The notes beneath the pieces were generated by a model. The model had not been told where the DNA came from. It made no database searches and was given only the letters and a program-made list of their open reading frames with translations. A program made the translations under genes and the position numbers. From Candidatus Roseilinea sp. (GTDB taxonomy: Bacteria; Chloroflexota; Anaerolineae; J036; Brachytrichaceae): 64,000 nt of DNA. The stretch's first letter is position 1, and every line of letters starts with the position of its first letter. Shown piece by piece: positions 7,198-16,595 of the stretch. The stretch spans positions 3,162,001 to 3,226,000 of the forward strand of contig AP024676.1 in assembly GCA_025998955.1 (NCBI GenBank), in the 5' to 3' direction.

Positions 7198-10100
7198 ATG
7201 CGCAAGAATCTATTCGCCCGCTTCGTGAGCCTCGCGCTCACTGCCTCGATCGCGCTCGCCGGCTGCAGCCAACCGGCTCCTGAGCCGACCGCCGAGCCGA
7301 ACGTCACGCCACAGATCACCGTGCAGATCAACCCGCCGGCCACGCCCGGCCCATCGCCCACGCCGCGCCCGCTCGCCAACCCAATCCTGGTGGACCGCGC
7401 GCCGGTGCAGGGTGAGGAGCTGCCGGTGGACAGACCCATCGAACTGATCTTCGACCAACCGATGGATCGCCGTTCGGTAGAACGCGCGCTCGCTGTGCAG
7501 ACCGGCGATGGCGTTGCCGTTGACGGCACGCTGGAATGGACCAGCGACAACCGCGCCGTGTTCAAGCCGCGTCAGACTTGGGCGCGCGCGACGCGCTACA
7601 ACGTATCGCTCTCGACCGACGCCAAGAGCGCCAAAGGCTTGGCTTTGGCCCGGCCGGAGTCGTTCACCATCAGCACCATCGGCGCGCTGGCCGTCGCGCA
7701 GACGATCCCCGCCGCGGGCGCGCAGGACGTCACCGCCGATGCGACGATCACCGTGTTGTTCAACCGGCCGGTCGTCGCGCTCACCACGCTGGCCGAGCAG
7801 GCCAACCTGCCTGTGCCGGTCACGTTCAACCCGCCGATCGCCGGGCGCGGGCAGTGGCTGAACACCAGCATCTACGTCTTCCAGCCATCCCAGCCGCTGC
7901 AAGCCGGCGTCACCTACGAAGGCCGTGTCGCTGCCGGCCTGCAGGACACCGGTGGCGCGCTGCTGGAGCGCGACTACGTTTGGACGTTCAGCGTGGCCGC
8001 GCCGGTCGTCAAATTCATCGCGCCGTCTGACGGTGCGAAGGGCATCGGCCTGCGCCAACCGATCAGCGTCACCTTCAGCCAGAAGATGGATCGCGCCAGT
8101 GCCGAAGCCGCCTTCGTGATCGAGCCGCCGGTGCGCGGGTCGTTCCGCTGGGCCGATGAGCCGCCGACGGAGCAACCCGCACCGCCGTTCATGCCGGCGC
8201 CGCAGGCCGCTGGCGCGCCTCCGTTGCCTACGCCCGCCGGTGAGGTGATGGCCTTCGTGCCCAACGAGGACTATCGGCGTGGGCAGACCTACACCGTGCG
8301 CGTCAGGGCCGGCGCACGCGCTGCCGCCGGGTCGGGCGCGACGGCCGTCGAGGCGACCACGACCTTCCAGGCCGTCCCGCTGCCCGCCGTGGTGGGCACG
8401 CGCCCGGCCAACAATCAAGATCGCGCCCCGTCCAACGACGGCTTCTCCGTCCGCTTCAGCGCGCCGATGTCCGTGCCCACCGTCATCGCCAACCTGGCGT
8501 TCGACCCACCGATCACGCTGACCGGCGTGTATAGCTACTACGACGCGTTCAGCAACGAGTTCTCGCTCAACATCAACCTCAAGCCGTCCACCAACTATCG
8601 CGTGCGCATCGGCGGCGATGCGACCGACATCTATGGCGTCAAGATCGGGCAGGATACCGAGGTGCGCTTCTCGACCGGCCCGCTGCCGCCGCTGGTCATC
8701 GTGCAGAGCGACGGCTTGATCGGCACCTACAACGCCGCGCAGCCGACGCAGTTGTTCGTGCTCTACCGCAACGTCACCCGGCTGGATTTCGCGCTGGCCT
8801 CACTTACATCGCAGCAGTTCTACGACCTCACCGGCGCGAACAACGCGTATGAGAATCTGCGCACTTTCAAGCCCGGTGCCGACCAGGTGGTGCGCCGCTG
8901 GTCGGCGATGACTACGGCTGGGCTGAACGAATCGGCCAACTACAAGCTCTTGCTGAGTGAGGGCGGCGGCGCGCTGCCCACCGGCATCTATCTGCTCGAA
9001 GTGAGTGCGCCGGAGCTGGTCGCCCTCGACCGTGACTTCCAGCCCATCCGCCATATCGTCATCGTCACCAACGTGCACATTGGGCTGAAGCGCGGCGACC
9101 GCGATGGACTGGCCTGGGTGACGAACCTGAACACCGGCGCGCCGCTATCCGGCGTGGCCGTCTCCTTCCGCGATAACGCCTTCGCCGAGATCGCCTCCGC
9201 TGTAACCGGTGGTGGCGAAGAGGCCGGCCAGGCCTTCGTCACTTTCCCTGCAGGCTACCGGCCTTACAACACGCTCTATGCTCTGGTAGGCGCGCCGGGC
9301 GAGCCCGGGCCGTTCGGCATCGCCTGGAGCGAGATGTCCTACGGCATCAACATCTACGACTTCAACCTGCCGGGGCGCTATCAGGCCGAGCCGTTCTTCG
9401 CTTACCTCTATACCGACCGGCCGATCTATCGCCCCGGCCAGATGGTCTTCTACAAGGGCATCGTGCGCCGCGATGACGACGCCCGCTACAGCGTGCCGGC
9501 GGACGTCGCGCAGATCAACCTCGCCATCTTCAACGGCCAAGGCCAGCAGGTGTTCAGTGCCACCGTGCCGCTGGACGCCAACGGCGGCTTCAACGGCCAG
9601 TTCGCGCTGGACAACGGCGCGCCCACCGGCCAGTATTTCATCCAGGCGTGCGTCCCCAAACCTAACGTCGGCAAGGACGAGTCGCCGTGCAGCTACTACG
9701 GCGTGTCGTTCCTCGTCGCCGCCTATCGCGCGCCGGAGTTCGAGGTGACGGCGACGACGGATAAGGTGGACTACCTCGACGGTGAGACGATCAACGCTAC
9801 CTTCGATGCCGAATACTTCTTCGGCGGCAGTGTGGCAGGCGCGAAGGTGCGCTGGTCGTTGCTCGCCACCGATTACTTCTTCGACCGCTACACCGGCGTG
9901 GGCAACTACACCTTCGGCGACTACGACTTCAGCCCGCGCAGCTTCTTCGGCTTCAACGAGCCGATCGCCGGCGGCGAAGGCGTCACCGATGCTCAGGGTC
10001 GCTTCACCCTTCGCCTGCCGGCCGACCTGAGCAAGCGCAAGACCAGTGCGCGCTTCACGCTGGAAGTCAGCGTGACCGACGTCAACGACCAGAGCGTCTC

Positions 10101-13100
10101 GGCGCGCGCCGGCGTCGTCGTGCACAAGGGCGCGTTCTACTTCGGCATTGCCCCACGTGGCTATGTCTTCAACGCCGGCGACGAAGTCGCCGCTGACGTG
10201 ATCTCGGTGGGCTGGGATGGCCAACCTGTGGCCAACAAACCCGTCGTCGTCTCGTTCAACCGTCGGCAGTGGTTCACGACGCAGGAACAGGACCCCTACG
10301 GCGGGCTGTACTACACCTCTGTGCCCAGCGACACCGAGATTTTCTCGGTCACCGTCACGACCGACGCCGATGGCAAAGCGATCGCCGGCTTCCGGCCGCA
10401 GGAAGGTGGCGAGTACCACATCGTCGCTGCCAGCCCCACCGGCGCGGAGCCTGCCGTAGCGGCCGGCACGTCGGTCTATGTCTCGTCGGCCGGCGAATAT
10501 GTGGCCTGGCGCGTGGAGAACAACGACCGCATCGAGCTGAAGGCCGACAAGCGCAGCTATCAAGTGGGTGAGACGGCCCGCGTGCTGGTGCCCTCGCCCT
10601 TCCAAGGCGCCGCCACGGCGCTACTCACCATCGAGCGCGGCGGCTTCATCCAACGCAAGACCCTCACCTTGCGCAGCAACAGCGATGTGCTCGACATCCC
10701 CATCGAGCCGAGCTTCGCGCCGAACGTCTACGTCTCGGTGATGCTCGTCAAGGGGGTGGGCGGCGACAACCCCGTGCCAGCCTACCGCTTGGGTTACACC
10801 CAGTTCGCGGTGGATCCGGCGCAGTTCGCCCTCAACATCGAGATCACACCCGACCGGGCACAATACGCGCCGCGCGACACGGCCACCTACGATATTCGCG
10901 TCACCGACGTCGCCGGCAATCCCGTCCAAGCCGAGCTGTCGCTGGCGCTGGTGGACAAAGCCGTGCTCAGCCTGGCCGATTCGAACGCACCGCCGATCCT
11001 CGACGCGTTCTACGGCCAGCGCCCGCTCAGCGTGCGCACCGCCAGCACACTCAACGTGAACGTGGATCGCATCACGGCAAAGGTGGTCGCAGCAGAGGCC
11101 AAGGGCGGCGGTGGGGGCGGCGAAGCGCTCGCCGATGCGCAATTCACCCGCCGCAACTTCAAGGACACCGCCTACTGGAATGCGGTGGTGCAGACCGGTG
11201 CCGATGGCCGGGCGCGCGTGCAGATCATCCTGCCTGATAACCTGACCACCTGGCGGATGACTGCGCGCGCCGTGACGCCCGACACGCGCGTGGGCGAGGC
11301 GATCAACGAAGTCGTCTCCACCAAACCGCTGTTGGTGCGGCCGGTCACCCCGCGCTTTTTCGTCGCCGGAGATACGGTCACCATCGGCGCAGTGGTGAAC
11401 AACAACACCCCCGCCGACCTGGATGTGCAGGTCGCGCTCGCTTCCACCGGCCTCACGCTGATCGGCGGGAACGCCATCCAGCAGGTCAATGTGAAAGCCG
11501 GCGGCGTGGCGCGCGTGGACTGGACGGTGACGGTGCAGGAGCCCGTGACCGGCGCGGCGGCCTCGTCCGAGATCACCATGACCGTAGCCGGCGGTGGTCT
11601 GCAGGATAGCGCCCAGCCCGGCCTATTAGGTGCGCCCAACGGCATCCCGATCTTGCGCTACGCCGCGCCGGAGACGGTCGGCACGGCGGGCGACCTGAGC
11701 GAGCCGGGGCGCAAGCTCGAACTCGTCGCCTTGCCGCCGCGGTTGGATACCGGCCAGGGCGACCTCACGGTGCAAGTGGACACCGGACTGGGCGCTGCCG
11801 CGGCGAAGGGTGTGCAGGCGCTCGAATCTCATCCCTACGAGAGCGCCGACTGGACCGCCTCGCGCCTGATCGTGAACCTGGCGCTGGCGCAAGCCGGCGT
11901 TCGGACTCCCGGCGATGCCTCGCTGCAAAACGGCGTCGCTTCGGCGCTGCAGCGCCTCTACAGCCAGCAGGGCAGCGACGGCGGCTGGGGATGGTGGGCC
12001 GGCGGCGCCAGCGACCCGATGGTCAGTGCCCATATCGTGCTGGCCATGGCGCGTGCCCAGCAGGCCGGCTTCCCGGTGGACGAAGGCACGCTGAACCGTG
12101 CGCACAACTATCTGAGCGAACAGCTCAAGCCGCCGAGCGCGCTGACCGACGCGACGGCCGCTAATCGGCAGGCCTACATCCTGTTCGTGCAAGCCGAGGC
12201 CGGACGGGGCGACAGCGGTCGGCTGGGCGTGCTCTACGAAAACCGCGCCAAGCTCAGCCACTATGGCCAGGCGCTGCTGGTCATGGCGCTCGACAAGGTG
12301 AACCCCGGCGATGCCCGCATCAAGACGCTGCTGGCCGACATCCAGTCGGCGGCGATCACCAGCGCGACCGGCATCTCGTGGCAGGAGCGCGCGCGTGACT
12401 GGGCCAACTTCTTCAGCGACACGCGCAGCACGGCCATCGTGCTGGCCGCGTTAGCCCGGCTCGACCCGCGCAACGCACTCGCGCCCGGCGCCGTACGCTG
12501 GCTGATGGCGGCGCGTGCCGGCAGCGGCTGGTCCAGCACGCAGGAAACCGAATGGGCGATCGTCGCCTTTGCCGACTGGATCGAAGCGACCGGCGAGCGC
12601 GGCAGCGCCTTCGATTGGCGCGTCACGTTGAACGACCAAGGCTTATTGCGCGGCCAGGCGAATCCGCAGGGCGAGTCGGCGGAGGCGGTCGTAACCGTCG
12701 TGAACCTGCTGCGTGCGCAGGCCAACGCGCTGGTCTTCGAGCGCGGCACGGGTGAAGGACGGTTGTATTACACCGCGCATCTGCGCGCCTACCTGCCTGC
12801 GGATACAGCGCCGGCCGTCAATCGCGGCATCGTGATCGCGCGCAAGTATGAGCTGGCCGACTGCGTGCCGGCGCCGGACAAGCCCTGCCCGGCCATTGCC
12901 GGCGCGAAGATCGGACAGAACGTGCGCGTGCGGCTGACGATCGTCGCGCCGAGCGACTTGTACTACGTGCGCGTCACCGACCCATTGCCGGGCGGCGCCG
13001 AAGCGGTGGACACCTCGTTGAAGACCAACCAGACGCTGAACCTGGGCGACGAGCCGATCATCCCCATCTTCGGCAGCAAGAGTGGTTGGGGCTGGTGGTA

Positions 13101-13299
13101 CTTCACCCACCGGGAGATCTACGATGACCGCGTGGCTGTCTTCGCCAGCTACCTGCCCGCCGGCACGTACGAATACACCTACGTCATCCGGCCCAGCATC
13201 GCCGGCCAGTTCAAGGTCATGCCGGCCTCGGCCGAGCAGACCTACTTCCCCGAGGTATTCGGGCGGAGCAACGGCGCGGCATTCGCAATCGAGCGCTAG
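7198..13299 (+). CDS. Alpha-2-macroglobulin-like lipoprotein lacking the thioester motif
   Basis: The 2,033-residue product has a lipoprotein signal ending LAGC (Cys ~23) and a Pro-rich linker. N-terminal Ig-like/Big_5 modules follow (PVDRPIELIFDQPMD; LRQPISVTFSQKMD). Next come macroglobulin domains with the RPIYRPGQMVFYKG signature at ~740, an A2M core (FKDTAYWNAVV; LPDNLTTWRMTARAVT) and an alpha-helical TED-like region with GGWGWW. At ~1541-1555, where thioester A2Ms have Y-P-Y-G-C-x-E-Q, this protein reads HPYESADWTASR. The Cys and Gln are absent, as in YfaS-type members. It therefore should not trap proteases covalently. No PbpC gene is adjacent. ATG 7198 is chosen because it opens the signal peptide. 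Confidence 0.9.
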   Translation: MRKNLFARFVSLALTASIALAGCSQPAPEPTAEPNVTPQITVQINPPATPGPSPTPRPLANPILVDRAPVQGEELPVDRPIELIFDQPMDRRSVERALAVQTGDGVAVDGTLEWTSDNRAVFKPRQTWARATRYNVSLSTDAKSAKGLALARPESFTISTIGALAVAQTIPAAGAQDVTADATITVLFNRPVVALTTLAEQANLPVPVTFNPPIAGRGQWLNTSIYVFQPSQPLQAGVTYEGRVAAGLQDTGGALLERDYVWTFSVAAPVVKFIAPSDGAKGIGLRQPISVTFSQKMDRASAEAAFVIEPPVRGSFRWADEPPTEQPAPPFMPAPQAAGAPPLPTPAGEVMAFVPNEDYRRGQTYTVRVRAGARAAAGSGATAVEATTTFQAVPLPAVVGTRPANNQDRAPSNDGFSVRFSAPMSVPTVIANLAFDPPITLTGVYSYYDAFSNEFSLNINLKPSTNYRVRIGGDATDIYGVKIGQDTEVRFSTGPLPPLVIVQSDGLIGTYNAAQPTQLFVLYRNVTRLDFALASLTSQQFYDLTGANNAYENLRTFKPGADQVVRRWSAMTTAGLNESANYKLLLSEGGGALPTGIYLLEVSAPELVALDRDFQPIRHIVIVTNVHIGLKRGDRDGLAWVTNLNTGAPLSGVAVSFRDNAFAEIASAVTGGGEEAGQAFVTFPAGYRPYNTLYALVGAPGEPGPFGIAWSEMSYGINIYDFNLPGRYQAEPFFAYLYTDRPIYRPGQMVFYKGIVRRDDDARYSVPADVAQINLAIFNGQGQQVFSATVPLDANGGFNGQFALDNGAPTGQYFIQACVPKPNVGKDESPCSYYGVSFLVAAYRAPEFEVTATTDKVDYLDGETINATFDAEYFFGGSVAGAKVRWSLLATDYFFDRYTGVGNYTFGDYDFSPRSFFGFNEPIAGGEGVTDAQGRFTLRLPADLSKRKTSARFTLEVSVTDVNDQSVSARAGVVVHKGAFYFGIAPRGYVFNAGDEVAADVISVGWDGQPVANKPVVVSFNRRQWFTTQEQDPYGGLYYTSVPSDTEIFSVTVTTDADGKAIAGFRPQEGGEYHIVAASPTGAEPAVAAGTSVYVSSAGEYVAWRVENNDRIELKADKRSYQVGETARVLVPSPFQGAATALLTIERGGFIQRKTLTLRSNSDVLDIPIEPSFAPNVYVSVMLVKGVGGDNPVPAYRLGYTQFAVDPAQFALNIEITPDRAQYAPRDTATYDIRVTDVAGNPVQAELSLALVDKAVLSLADSNAPPILDAFYGQRPLSVRTASTLNVNVDRITAKVVAAEAKGGGGGGEALADAQFTRRNFKDTAYWNAVVQTGADGRARVQIILPDNLTTWRMTARAVTPDTRVGEAINEVVSTKPLLVRPVTPRFFVAGDTVTIGAVVNNNTPADLDVQVALASTGLTLIGGNAIQQVNVKAGGVARVDWTVTVQEPVTGAAASSEITMTVAGGGLQDSAQPGLLGAPNGIPILRYAAPETVGTAGDLSEPGRKLELVALPPRLDTGQGDLTVQVDTGLGAAAAKGVQALESHPYESADWTASRLIVNLALAQAGVRTPGDASLQNGVASALQRLYSQQGSDGGWGWWAGGASDPMVSAHIVLAMARAQQAGFPVDEGTLNRAHNYLSEQLKPPSALTDATAANRQAYILFVQAEAGRGDSGRLGVLYENRAKLSHYGQALLVMALDKVNPGDARIKTLLADIQSAAITSATGISWQERARDWANFFSDTRSTAIVLAALARLDPRNALAPGAVRWLMAARAGSGWSSTQETEWAIVAFADWIEATGERGSAFDWRVTLNDQGLLRGQANPQGESAEAVVTVVNLLRAQANALVFERGTGEGRLYYTAHLRAYLPADTAPAVNRGIVIARKYELADCVPAPDKPCPAIAGAKIGQNVRVRLTIVAPSDLYYVRVTDPLPGGAEAVDTSLKTNQTLNLGDEPIIPIFGSKSGWGWWYFTHREIYDDRVAVFASYLPAGTYEYTYVIRPSIAGQFKVMPASAEQTYFPEVFGRSNGAAFAIER

Positions 13300-13334
13300 C
13301 GCGTCTCCCGGCGAGGTGCGTGCTTGAAACAAAT

Positions 13335-13366
13335 CAGACCGCTCGAAGCGGTCTGACCTGCTTTTC
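13335..13366 (+). terminator. Rho-independent-like terminator after the A2M gene
   Basis: CAGACCGC and GCGGTCTG (13335-13342 and 13348-13355) form an 8-bp stem with a 5-base loop, followed by a weak T stretch (CTTTTC) at 13361. Confidence 0.6.
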
Positions 13367-13381
13367 ATCGAACTCTTTTTG

Positions 13382-13409
13382 GTAGGGACGCGCCACGACG
13401 CGTCTCTAC
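13382..13409. repeat. Palindromic repeat GTAGGGACGCG...CGCGTCTCTAC
   Basis: Near-perfect 11-bp arms (GTAGGGACGCG and CGCGTCTCTAC, one mismatch) flank a 6-base loop. Similar TAGGGACGCGCC...GCGTCCCTA palindromes are known as dispersed repeats in several phyla. Only one copy is seen here. Confidence 0.55.
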
Positions 13410-13457
13410 GATGCGCCCCAGCCCCTTCCAAAAGGAGCTTGAGTTCACGGTGTGCTG

Positions 13458-13859
13458 CTAATGGCTTGTCTTGCGATTAGCATCTACGAACCGTTTCGTC
13501 TCGCGCCCATAGGCGTCCCAGGCTTCGCGGGCGTTCGGATCTTTCTGCAGGGCGTCGTCATCCGGCTTCACTTCGTATCGGAAGTTCAGATAGGTAGTCT
13601 GAGGATCGAACTGCTCCAAGAATGGCCTCAAATCTATTCTCTCGGTAGTCTTCCTAATCGGTTCCGTCCACTCCAGGATGCCATCCTTCGCTTCTCTGGC
13701 GAGATCTGCCAACGAGAATCCCATTGGGTGAAGCATCCCATCATCTCCGGCGACCTGGAAGCGGGGGTCGTCTTTGCTGAAAGGCGTGATGATGGTCGTG
13801 ACTTTTACCGGCAGTGACGACAACTGGCCAACGAGTTTCGACAAAGTGGGTTCAGACAT
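13458..13859 (-). CDS. Hypothetical protein
   Basis: A ~133-residue soluble protein of unrecognised family, beginning MSEPTLSKLVGQLSSLPVKV. It has no signal peptide, membrane segment or known motif. The start at 13859 is favoured over 13913 because a good ribosome site (GAGAGGGAGAG) lies just upstream of it. It stands alone, convergent with the A2M gene and codirectional with the LuxR-type gene upstream. Confidence 0.6.
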   Translation of the reverse strand: MSEPTLSKLVGQLSSLPVKVTTIITPFSKDDPRFQVAGDDGMLHPMGFSLADLAREAKDGILEWTEPIRKTTERIDLRPFLEQFDPQTTYLNFRYEVKPDDDALQKDPNAREAWDAYGRETKRFVDANRKTSH

Positions 13860-14019
13860 TTCACTCTCCCTCTCGTGATTTATGAACGAGTAGCTCAGCA
13901 AGGTCCTGGACAAGTTTGTCCCGTGTTCACGACGATGCTAACTTTTTAGTTCCCAGTAATTACCTGTTTCACGGATTATGCTAATCGCTCCACCGACCGG
14001 TTTCAAGCTGGGCGATGGG

Positions 14020-14682
14020 CTAACTTTTCTTGGTGCTATGCACCAAAGCGCCTTGGGAGAGGAAGCCTCGACGATGGGCACGCGCAACGGCGGCAACGCG
14101 ATTGTGCGCGTTCAGCTTGGCGAGAATGCGCTCGGCGTGCCTACGAACCGTGTTGGCACTTAGGAACAGCCTTGCAGCGATCTCGGGGTAGCTCAGATCC
14201 TCGGCCATCAACTGCAATACGCGCTGCTCGGCGGGCGTGATGATGATGGGCTGGAAGGCTCGTTCGAAGTCCTGGGCAGAGAACAACACACGCCCATTCA
14301 GGACTTCTTGAACTGCTTGGGCGATCCTTTCGCATTCAAGGTCATACGCCAGACAAGCGCTGACGTGGTTGAAAGCTGCATCCAGGTAAAAGTCCGGGTC
14401 AGCCGCTTGCGTCGCAATCAGAATGCTCCGCGCGTGCTGCGCGTTTCGATGTAGCCAACGGAGGAAGTCGAAGAGTTGCCGTTCATTGAGATGGGGGCCA
14501 CAGATTACGAGAGCGTCGTTGGGATCCGCTGTCTTCCCTATCTTCTCTATGCAGGTAGCGATCGAGTTGATGCGCGCCTCGATTGGTAACCCTACGTCGT
14601 CGAGCAAGTCCGAGATACCTCGACAGAGTGCCCAGCATTCATCTACTACAAAGATCTTCGCACTTGCCTCACATTTCACCAT
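14020..14682 (-). CDS. LuxR-family transcriptional regulator with degenerate receiver domain
   Basis: This 220-residue protein has a receiver-like N-terminal half (AKIFVVDECWALCRGISDLL...) and a C-terminal LuxR helix-turn-helix. The HTH spans ~150-205 (ITPAEQRVLQLMAEDLSYPEIAARL; SANTVRRHAERILAKL). Where response regulators have the phosphoacceptor Asp (DLVLLD), this protein reads ALVICGPHL, so phosphorylation there is unlikely. No histidine kinase gene is adjacent. The HTH supports DNA binding; the target is unknown. Confidence 0.8.
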   Translation of the reverse strand: MVKCEASAKIFVVDECWALCRGISDLLDDVGLPIEARINSIATCIEKIGKTADPNDALVICGPHLNERQLFDFLRWLHRNAQHARSILIATQAADPDFYLDAAFNHVSACLAYDLECERIAQAVQEVLNGRVLFSAQDFERAFQPIIITPAEQRVLQLMAEDLSYPEIAARLFLSANTVRRHAERILAKLNAHNRVAAVARAHRRGFLSQGALVHSTKKS

Positions 14683-14831
14683 CTCTCACCCCTTATCGGA
14701 TGACTTCAAAGGGCGATGTGCGCGATGCGATTGGCTTCGTGCTGGTGCTCGCAAAAATAGGAGCGAGAAGATCTCGTTCCGCTGGGTGCATTTTTTGTTG
14801 GAGGCGTTGCCGGTCTGTGCTGCATGGAGGA

Positions 14832-14905
14832 GCGCAGACTGGCCTGCAGCGATATTCGCTTCAGTCGCGCTGGGATCAATCCCAGCGCTGAGCATACGAG
14901 CAAGC
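14832..14905 (+). repeat. 74-bp palindromic dispersed element, copy 1
   Basis: It matches 21670-21743 (opposite strand) at 64 of 74 positions. A 50-bp core (14849-14898) differs at 2 positions. The core holds a perfect dyad CGCTGGGAT-CA-ATCCCAGCG. It lies in the 275-bp gap between the LuxR-type gene and mbnH, where I see no gene. Confidence 0.75.
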
Positions 14906-14957
14906 CGCGCGCATCCCGTCCCTTTCAGCCCAGGCGTTTACATCGGGGCGGGTCTGA

Positions 14958-16595
14958 TCAGCCGGCCGCCTTCGCCATCGTGTGCAGCACAGCTTCCAGG
15001 TCGCGGATAGCCGCGATGATCGCTGCTGGGTGGGCATCCTCCGACGCGAGCCGGGCGAGCACCTGGCCGTGTAGGTACGCCTCGGCGCGGTCATGCGCGT
15101 CGCCGGCTCCGAGGTGCTGCGACGTCGCGCGCAGCGCATGCAGGCGATCATGCACCTGCCGCGCCAAGCGCTGCGCCTCGGCGTGGTGGCTGCGTCGCAC
15201 CAGCGTCCTCAGCGCGTCGAGGTCCGTCAGGAGGGTGTTCAGGCGCGCGTGATATTCCTGCCGGCTGAAGATCGGCGGTGGAGTAGGAGATGGCGCGACC
15301 GCTGCCGGCGTTGCATCCGGTCGCGGTGTCGTGGTGGCCTGCGCCGCCGACGCAGGCGCGAACGGATCGCTGAAGCGCGGGTTCGTGACGAAATTCCAAT
15401 CCGTCAGGCTCTCCAAAAAGGCGATCAGGTCTTGCCGCTGCGCATCGGTGAGCGTGAAGCCGGACACCAGGCCGTTCTTCAACGGGCTGAGCCGCCCATC
15501 GCCGGCGTATGGGCCGCCGGTGATCTTCCGCCCGCCGCGCTCATAGAAGCGGATCACCTCTTCTAGCGTGGCCATGCTGCCGTCGTGCATATAGGGGGCG
15601 GTGAGCGCGACGTTGCGCAGCGACGGCGGCCGGAAGCGCCCCATGTCGGTTGGGTCGTTGGTCAACTCTTTCACGCCCTCGTTGTCGGGTGGGTAGGCGC
15701 CCTTGCCGTCGAGGTTATACAGGCCGGTATTGAAGAAGGGCCGCTCGATGAAGACTGCGCCGGAGAAGGTCGTCGAGGCCGTCAGGTTGAAGCCGGTGTG
15801 GCAATGGTGGCATTCCAAGTCCTCGGAGAAGAACAGGTTCATGCCCCGGATGGCCGACGGGCTGAGCGCCGTTCGGTCGCCGGCCAGGTAGCGGTCGTAG
15901 GGTGAATCGAACGAGGTTAGGCCGCGTGTGAACGTCGCCAGCGCATACACGATGTTCTTCCACGTGATCGGCTCGGCTTCGCCGGGGAAGGCCGCCGCGA
16001 ACATTCGCCGGTAGTGCGGGTCAGACTTGAACCGATGGAGCACCGCCTGCTCTTTGCCGGTGATGCCCAGCTCGACCGGGAATTCGCCGAACATCGGGAT
16101 CGGCACTTGCTTCTCAATCTCGGTCAGGAGCGGGTTGGCCCATGTCAGGGTCGAATTCCAGGCGACGTTGGCGAGCGACTGCGCGTTGCGCGGGTGAATC
16201 TCGCCGGTGCTGCCGATGCTCTGTGGTAGGCCGTCGGTGAAGGCCAGGCGCTGTTGGTGGCACGTCGCGCACGACTGCGTGCCGTTGCCGGACAGGCGCG
16301 TGTCATAGAAGAGATAGCGGCCCAGCTCGAACTTCTCCGGCGTCATCGGGTTCCACTCCGGCACGCGCGGCAGCGGCACATACGCCGGCAGGTTCCACAC
16401 CCACGCATGCGCCGACGCAACCGCCGGTTGTGGCGCAAGGATGGTCGTGATGCCCATCAGCGCGCAGGTCAGCGCCAACGTGATCACCATCACGTCGGCA
16501 GCGCAGCGCAGAGTCCATCGCTCTCTTGAGCCGTTGGCCGGTGCGTCACGCTGCCCGCGTAACGCTTCAGAACGCGAGCGAATAAACGATCTCAT
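14958..16595 (-). CDS. mbnH: MbnH/MauG-like di-haem cytochrome c peroxidase-family protein
   Basis: The 545-residue exported protein has a hydrophobic segment at ~34-62 and two haem sites, CATCH (109-113) and CHHCH (262-266). Family blocks include GRYLFYDTRLS, TPPLRN-type RPPSLRNVALTAPYMHDG and the C-terminal FLESLT. A Pro/Thr linker and ~100 helical residues of unknown role follow the catalytic part. MbnH-type enzymes use a bis-Fe(IV) state to convert a tryptophan of partner MbnP to kynurenine, creating a copper site. The partner is encoded three genes upstream as a CopC-MbnP fusion, which supports this subfamily. Its start overlaps the SCO-like gene by 29 bp and has a GAGGAG ribosome site. 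Confidence 0.82.
   Translation of the reverse strand: MRSFIRSRSEALRGQRDAPANGSRERWTLRCAADVMVITLALTCALMGITTILAPQPAVASAHAWVWNLPAYVPLPRVPEWNPMTPEKFELGRYLFYDTRLSGNGTQSCATCHQQRLAFTDGLPQSIGSTGEIHPRNAQSLANVAWNSTLTWANPLLTEIEKQVPIPMFGEFPVELGITGKEQAVLHRFKSDPHYRRMFAAAFPGEAEPITWKNIVYALATFTRGLTSFDSPYDRYLAGDRTALSPSAIRGMNLFFSEDLECHHCHTGFNLTASTTFSGAVFIERPFFNTGLYNLDGKGAYPPDNEGVKELTNDPTDMGRFRPPSLRNVALTAPYMHDGSMATLEEVIRFYERGGRKITGGPYAGDGRLSPLKNGLVSGFTLTDAQRQDLIAFLESLTDWNFVTNPRFSDPFAPASAAQATTTPRPDATPAAVAPSPTPPPIFSRQEYHARLNTLLTDLDALRTLVRRSHHAEAQRLARQVHDRLHALRATSQHLGAGDAHDRAEAYLHGQVLARLASEDAHPAAIIAAIRDLEAVLHTMAKAAG

Noticed and set aside
7210-10605. Long minus-strand frames (402 and 486 codons) opposite the A2M gene
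   Set aside because: They are Arg/Gly/Asp-rich shadow frames of a high-GC gene. The plus-strand frame has a lipobox and conserved A2M motifs throughout.
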